A stretch of 11,396 bases of DNA from Pseudomonadota bacterium. GTDB taxonomy: Bacteria > Pseudomonadota > Gammaproteobacteria > Steroidobacterales > Steroidobacteraceae. The notes under the pieces were generated by a model. It was not told the origin of the DNA. It did not search any database and saw nothing but the letters and a program-made list of their open reading frames with translations. Location of the stretch: assembly GCA_021817875.1 (NCBI GenBank), contig JAKAFQ010000089.1, forward strand, positions 1-11,396, written 5' to 3'. The translations under genes and the position numbers were made by a program. The first letter of the stretch is position 1; each line of letters begins with the position of its first letter. This document shows, piece after piece, positions 7,292-11,396 of this stretch.

Positions 7292-9601
7292 ATGCGCAAG
7301 ACATTTCCGTTCGCCACGTCTCTACTCATCTTTTTGCCGGCGTTGCATGCGACGCGCAGCCTCGCGCAGCAGGCCGCAACCGGCAACGACACCGCGACAC
7401 ACGACTCGGTCGCCAGCCTCAAGGAGGTCATCGTCACGGCGCAACGACGCAGGCAGCCTCTGCAGCAGGTGCCGATCAGCCTGACCGTGTTCGGCGCCAC
7501 GCAAATCGAGCGTCAGGGAATGAATTCCGACCAGTCTTTCCTCGCCCTTACGCCGGGCGCGACATTCTCGGAGCAGGGCCAGGCCGGTGGACGGTCGATA
7601 AGCATCGCCATCCGCGGCATGAGCAACGTCAACCTCGGTGAAACGGCGGTGCAGAACTCCATCGGCTACTACATCGATGGATTCGACGTCGGCAACGTAT
7701 CCACCGGCACAATCAACCCGCCCCTGCTCGATGTGGCACAGGTGGAGGTTCTGCGCGGACCTCAGGGCACATACTTCGGCCGCAACTCCGAAGGCGGGGC
7801 GATCAATATCGTCACCAACAAACCTGACGATCGATGGTACGGCTCAATGTCGCTGTACACCGGGAATTACTCGACCGACGGCGCGAGAGTAATCGGCAAT
7901 CTGCCACTTTCCAAGAGGTTTTTTCTGCGCGCGGCGGCGGATTTCGAAACGAGCGGCGGGATCATCAAGAACGTCAACAGGGCCGGCACCCCGAGCAGCG
8001 GCTATCATGACGCCGACGGGCGCATTGCCGCGAAATGGCTGATTACGAACCGGTTTACCGCGGACGTCTCGTATACCTACTCACGCAGCATTCAGGGGAT
8101 GGATCCGGACGTCAATACCGGCGTGCTCGAGCCGGATACCGAGTCGATCTGGGGCAATTTCGTGCCGATCAGCGACGGCCTGCAGTTCTATCCGCAGAAT
8201 CAGACCCTGGTGAACCACGGCTACCCGGAATTCACCCGCAATTTTCTGCGCTTCGGCCTGGTGCGCCTGACCTACGATTTCAACGATTTCACGCTGAAAT
8301 CGATCACCGGAGATATTCGCACCACCACCAACCGGCAGTTCGCCGAGGACGGAGTCAGCGTCAACGCGGTATTGCGCCAGAACCAGTGGCAGGCACAATC
8401 ATACAGCGAGGAGCTGAGGCTGCAGTCCAAGTCCGGTGGAACATTCGATTGGACCGTGGGCGGGCTGTTCGCACGTGACAGCAGTTATATGCACAGCGAC
8501 ATCTTCACCGGGCCGCAGAACAGCTACACCTACCCCGACGGTACGGTATTTCCGCTGCTTCCGCCGGTGCCCGCCGGGCTGCCGATCAATGAGAACCTCA
8601 CCGGCTTCGTCGACCTGTCGAGCGGTCTGTACGGCGAGGTCACCTGGCGTCCGGTCAAGTCCTGGTCATTCACCGTCGGCGGACGCTACTCGCACGACAA
8701 GATAGAAAGCAGCCTTACCGGTCTCGAGGCATTCGGCACGCCGCAGGCGAATCTGTACGGCAGCCAGTCATTCAATGATTTTTCGCCGCGCGCGGTCGTG
8801 AAGTACGACATCGACAGCGACGCCAACGTCTATCTGACGGTGTCGCGCGGCTACAAGGCGGGTGGCGTGGATCTCAATGCGGAATTTCCGCAACAGGAGC
8901 GCCCGTTCTCGCCGGAATCCGTGTGGAACGAGGAACTGGGATACAAGGCGTCGCTGTGGAATCATCGCGCAACGGTGGACGTGTCCGTGTTCGACATGCA
9001 GTGGCATAACGTTCAATCGCAGGTCGACTATCTGATCGTACCCGGGAACATCAGCTCGGCGGTGCAGATTACCGAAAACGCCTCCGGCGCCACGAGCAAG
9101 GGCGCAGACCTGCAGGTTCAGGCGCGGCCCATTCGGCCGCTCACGCTCGGTCTTGGTATCGGATACCTGGACGCGAAGTTCGGCGCGTTTCCCGGCGCGG
9201 TCATCTACGGTGTTCCGGTCAATCTGAGCGGCTATACGCTGCCGCAGTCGCCCCGTTGGACCGGCAGCGCGACGGCGGACTGGACCCAGCCGATCGGCTC
9301 CGAGGCATATTGGAACGTCGGCGCGGAGGAAAGTTATCGCAGCACCATGAGCGCGGACCTGGAGGGGGCGGCGTCGCCCGCGCTCGGCCTGCCGAGCTTC
9401 CCCTTCCAGATGCCCTCTTACGCCGTGACGAACCTGCACCTTGGCGTGACCTACCGTACGTGGACGCTGCGGTTCATGGTGAGCAATCTGTTCAACAAGG
9501 AATACTACACCGGCACGGCCAATCATTTCGGACTCGGCGGCGTGCGCGTGCAGCCGCATCCGCGCATGTGGCGTGTCGAGCTGACCTACCGCACGCGTTG
9601 A
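7292..9601 (+). CDS. TonB-dependent outer-membrane receptor
   Basis: This 769-aa protein would import a ligand across the outer membrane using TonB/ExbBD energy. The N-terminus has a basic start, a hydrophobic stretch and a likely signal-peptidase site near SLA-QQ (about residue 25). The TonB box KEVIVTAQRR lies at about 44-53, with no STN signalling domain before it. The plug follows (about 55-175) with PISLTVF, SIAIRGM, YYIDG, VEVLRGPQGTYFGRNSEGGAINIVT. The rest is a beta-barrel with repeated amphipathic strands, ending in FNKEYY and the final strand RVELTYRTR. The ligand is unknown. The style resembles the large sphingomonad/gammaproteobacterial receptor families that take up organic nutrients as well as iron complexes. 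The ATG has a seven-G run 3 bases upstream. KdgK-type kinase follows after 41 bp, which points to a carbohydrate-derived ligand (inference). Confidence 0.96.
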   Translation: MRKTFPFATSLLIFLPALHATRSLAQQAATGNDTATHDSVASLKEVIVTAQRRRQPLQQVPISLTVFGATQIERQGMNSDQSFLALTPGATFSEQGQAGGRSISIAIRGMSNVNLGETAVQNSIGYYIDGFDVGNVSTGTINPPLLDVAQVEVLRGPQGTYFGRNSEGGAINIVTNKPDDRWYGSMSLYTGNYSTDGARVIGNLPLSKRFFLRAAADFETSGGIIKNVNRAGTPSSGYHDADGRIAAKWLITNRFTADVSYTYSRSIQGMDPDVNTGVLEPDTESIWGNFVPISDGLQFYPQNQTLVNHGYPEFTRNFLRFGLVRLTYDFNDFTLKSITGDIRTTTNRQFAEDGVSVNAVLRQNQWQAQSYSEELRLQSKSGGTFDWTVGGLFARDSSYMHSDIFTGPQNSYTYPDGTVFPLLPPVPAGLPINENLTGFVDLSSGLYGEVTWRPVKSWSFTVGGRYSHDKIESSLTGLEAFGTPQANLYGSQSFNDFSPRAVVKYDIDSDANVYLTVSRGYKAGGVDLNAEFPQQERPFSPESVWNEELGYKASLWNHRATVDVSVFDMQWHNVQSQVDYLIVPGNISSAVQITENASGATSKGADLQVQARPIRPLTLGLGIGYLDAKFGAFPGAVIYGVPVNLSGYTLPQSPRWTGSATADWTQPIGSEAYWNVGAEESYRSTMSADLEGAASPALGLPSFPFQMPSYAVTNLHLGVTYRTWTLRFMVSNLFNKEYYTGTANHFGLGGVRVQPHPRMWRVELTYRTR

Positions 9602-9642
9602 CGCATGATGTACGCGGCGGTACCGCTGCCCGGGTTGCGTCC

Positions 9643-10689
9643 GTGACGGAGCCGACTCCGGCGCGCGCATCGGGCGTTCGCATCGCGTGTTTCGGCGAAA
9701 TTCTGCTGAGGCTGGCCGCTCCTGGCCATGAGCTGTTGCTGCAGTCGCGCGGCCTTCAGCAGGCCGTCGCGGGTGCCGAAGCGAACGTGGCGGTGTCGCT
9801 GGCGTTGTTCGGCGAGTCAGTCGGGATGGTGACGGTGCTTCCGGACAATGCGCTGGGCGACTGGTGCGCGGGCGAGCTGCGCCGCTACGGCGTGGATACC
9901 GGTGGCGTGCGCACGGGCCCCGGCCGAATGGGCCTGTACTTCGTGGAACGCGGCGCCGGTCACAGGCCTACCCGGGTCATCTACGATCGCGACGGATCGG
10001 CGTTCGCGCTGTCGCTGGCGGATCACGCGCGGTTTCTGCAGTGTCTTTCACAGGCGCAGTGGCTGCACATCTCCGGTGTCACCGCCGGACTGGGACCGGC
10101 TGCGGCGCAGGCATTGCTCGGCGTGGCGCGCGCAGCGCACGATCGGGGCATCCGTCTGTCGTTCGACTGCAACTATCGGGAGTCGCTCTGGAAACGCTGG
10201 CACGGAGATGCAGGGGAGGTATTCCGGCAGATCGCCGCGTGGTGCGAATTGCTTTTTGCCGGCCCACGTGATTTCGCCTTGATGTTCGGTGACGGACGAC
10301 CGCCGGGGGAGACGGACGGGTCGGGTGATTTCGCCAGCGGCGCCCTGACGGCCTTGAGCCGGTTCGAGCGTCTGCGTTTCGTTGCGACGACGGTGCATGA
10401 GCAGTGCGGCGCGGAGCAGCTGACGATATCGGCACTGATGATGTCGCGAGATGGCATGTGTGCGACACGGACCTACCCTCTCGGGCAGGTCATCGAACGC
10501 ATCGGCAACGGCGATGCGTTTGCCGCTGGCGTCCTGCACGCGATACTGGGCGGTCACGACGCGCAGCACGCGGTGGAATTCGGCGCCGCTGCCGCGTGTC
10601 TCAAGCATTCGATCGCGGGGGATGCGAATCTCGCCACGGCAGCCGACATCGAACAGCTGGTACGCGGTGAAAGCACGATGCGTCGCTGA
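9643..10689 (+). CDS. kdgK: 2-keto-3-deoxygluconate kinase-like PfkB sugar kinase
   Basis: This 348-aa ribokinase-family enzyme is predicted to phosphorylate KDG to KDPG with ATP in the cytosol. Family marks are CFGEILLRL near the start, AGAEANVAVSLALFG (43-57), the sugar-contacting stretch YFVERGAGHRPTRVIYDRD (99-117) typical of KDG kinases, FDCNYRESLW (174-183), and the ATP/anion-hole motif with catalytic base D291. That last motif reads ERIGNGDAFAAG, where the family usually has D-R-x-G-A-G-D: E285 and N289 are departures. The start is GTG at 9643, the only suitable initiator ahead of the conserved fold; the frame is open further upstream inside the receptor gene. It lies 41 bp after the receptor, probably in the same transcript, and uses the product expected from ManD on the other strand. 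Another 2-oxo or keto sugar acid substrate is possible. Confidence 0.88.
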   Translation: MTEPTPARASGVRIACFGEILLRLAAPGHELLLQSRGLQQAVAGAEANVAVSLALFGESVGMVTVLPDNALGDWCAGELRRYGVDTGGVRTGPGRMGLYFVERGAGHRPTRVIYDRDGSAFALSLADHARFLQCLSQAQWLHISGVTAGLGPAAAQALLGVARAAHDRGIRLSFDCNYRESLWKRWHGDAGEVFRQIAAWCELLFAGPRDFALMFGDGRPPGETDGSGDFASGALTALSRFERLRFVATTVHEQCGAEQLTISALMMSRDGMCATRTYPLGQVIERIGNGDAFAAGVLHAILGGHDAQHAVEFGAAAACLKHSIAGDANLATAADIEQLVRGESTMRR

Positions 10690-10696
10690 GGAAGAA

Positions 10697-10729
10697 GTCC
10701 CTGTCGGCAGACCGGACCCCGACGGGGAC
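10697..10729 (+). terminator. Terminator-like hairpin after the kinase gene
   Basis: GTCCCTGTCGG (10697-10707) pairs with CCGACGGGGAC (10719-10729) over 11 bp with one wobble pair, around an 11-nt loop, starting 8 bp after the kinase stop codon. There is no following T-run, so it may act in mRNA 3'-end protection or assist Rho-dependent termination rather than being a classical intrinsic terminator. Confidence 0.5.
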
Positions 10730-10851
10730 ACGGACCTGAGGCATATCCGGATGTCGAGGTGGACAGGCCGGGTGAGCATGCGAAGACTGCGCCGCGGTTC
10801 TACGGCGGCCACATCGTGCCCGGTGAGCATCCGCTGTCCGGGAGGCGGCAC

Positions 10852-10868
10852 CTTTCCGTCCCGGAAAG
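10852..10868. repeat. Short perfect hairpin CTTTCCG-TCC-CGGAAAG
   Basis: Perfect 7-bp arms at 10852-10858 and 10862-10868 around a 3-nt loop. It lies between the kinase-proximal hairpin and the stronger one at 10877-10901, so the three structures follow each other within about 205 bp. Function unknown. Confidence 0.45.
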
Positions 10869-10876
10869 CAGTGACC

Positions 10877-10901
10877 GGTCGGCGCTATTGATGCGCCGAC
10901 C
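10877..10901 (+). terminator. Strong 9-bp hairpin followed by TTCT
   Basis: GGTCGGCGC (10877-10885) and GCGCCGACC (10893-10901) form a perfect 9-bp GC-rich stem around TATTGAT, followed by TTCTG. This is the most terminator-like structure after the kinase gene on the plus strand, although its T-run is short. On the minus strand no T-run follows. Confidence 0.5.
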
Positions 10902-11237
10902 TTCTGCGTGCGCGGACGGCGATCCCGGTGTACGCACCGGCGCTTCGCTGAAGTGATGTCACGGGATGACGCACAGGGGGAGCGCGCAAAACGGCGGGAC
11001 GCCGGGGATCGACGCCCCGGGCCGCACAGAATCGAGACGCTTCATGAGCGGCGCGGCACACGCGGATCGCTGCCGGGCATCACGCCCCCGGGGACCGGAC
11101 CGATCGTCTCGGGCTGCGGTCCGCGGAGCGCGTGTCGGGCCGCCCCTGTGATTCGGGCGGACCTGTGCGGATCAGGCCCGGGCATGGGGCGGCATGGACT
11201 TGAGGAGGCTCGGCTGAGGGCACCGTCACACAGCTTC

Positions 11238-11254
11238 CGCCCGGGTCCCGGGCG
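11238..11254. repeat. 17-bp palindrome CGCCCGGG-T-CCCGGGCG
   Basis: Perfect 8-bp arms flank a single central T. All-G/C palindromes of this length arise by chance more readily in DNA this rich in G+C. No neighbouring gene gives it a clear role. Confidence 0.4.
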
Positions 11255-11396
11255 AGGTGAACCCGCCTCTGCCGGCGCACCGGATCCGCCGGACGCCCGC
11301 TCCCGCGCTCGCGCCACGGCAGAGCCGTCCCACTCGGCCAGCGGCCGGCCGCGCAGGGTTCAGGGCCCAGCGATCGCGGCAGCCCGGCCCGACCGC

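Larger units (their letters stand above)
10690..11396. other. Gene-free, GC-rich, hairpin-rich region
   Basis: After the kinase stop, 707 bp run to the window edge with no recognisable gene on either strand. Translations are arginine-, proline- and glycine-rich and carry no known motif. A plus-strand frame from ATG 10956 stays open for 147 codons to the edge, but its third positions are no richer in G+C than the region overall, so it looks like an absence of stops rather than coding. The region contains hairpins at 10697-10729, 10852-10868 and 10877-10901, a short one at 11002-11020, and a palindrome at 11238-11254. Confidence 0.6.

Noticed and set aside
8768..9670. 300-codon minus-strand frame opposite the receptor gene
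   Set aside because: It is antisense to the beta-barrel coding region and has no motif or plausible start signal.
10956..11396. Plus-strand frame open for 147 codons to the right edge
   Set aside because: There is no third-position bias relative to the region, no domain and an R/P/G-rich product. An open frame is unsurprising in DNA this GC-rich. It could only be rescued by homology beyond the window edge.
1..11396. CRISPR array, tRNA or rRNA genes, insertion sequences, attachment sites
   Set aside because: I found no regularly spaced direct repeats, cloverleaf genes, transposase or integrase motifs, or flanking terminal repeats by eye.

Overview
The window looks like accessory catabolic DNA from a GC-rich Gram-negative bacterium. 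The evidence is a TonB-dependent outer-membrane receptor with a signal peptide, TonB box and plug, strong G/C preference at third codon positions, and tightly overlapping genes. The receptor style and gene content suggest a proteobacterium (sphingomonad or Steroidobacter/Nevskia-like gammaproteobacterium), but the sequence alone cannot fix the lineage. I see no tRNA, rRNA, CRISPR array, transposase or integrase.

Layout: two divergent gene blocks flank a control region at about 5777-5996. The left block is on the minus strand, in transcription order: an acetolactate-synthase-like thiamine-diphosphate (ThDP) enzyme (5776-4127), a HisC-like PLP aminotransferase (4130-3045), an NAD(P)-dependent aldehyde dehydrogenase (3045-1564) and a D-mannonate dehydratase (1567-359). 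Every junction is an ATGA or TGATG stop/start overlap, so the four are almost certainly co-transcribed and translationally coupled. A fifth, doubtful ORF (359-48) begins in the same way and ends in an inverted repeat near the window edge.

The right block is on the plus strand: a DUF819-type inner-membrane protein (5997-7145), a TonB-dependent receptor (7292-9601) and a 2-keto-3-deoxygluconate (KDG) kinase-like PfkB sugar kinase (9643-10689). Two inverted repeats resembling repressor sites precede the receptor. From 10690 to the end there is no recognisable gene. That stretch is very GC-rich and holds several strong hairpins, two of them terminator-like.

Working together (inference): the receptor and DUF819 protein would import a substrate, and ManD plus the kinase would route a sugar acid through KDG to 2-keto-3-deoxy-6-phosphogluconate (KDPG). 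The aminotransferase, ThDP enzyme and aldehyde dehydrogenase form a logical chain (amino acid to 2-oxo acid to aldehyde to carboxylic acid). Why that chain is coupled to mannonate dehydratase in one operon is the main open question. No KDPG aldolase, mannonate oxidoreductase, glycan-degrading enzyme or transcription factor is present here.
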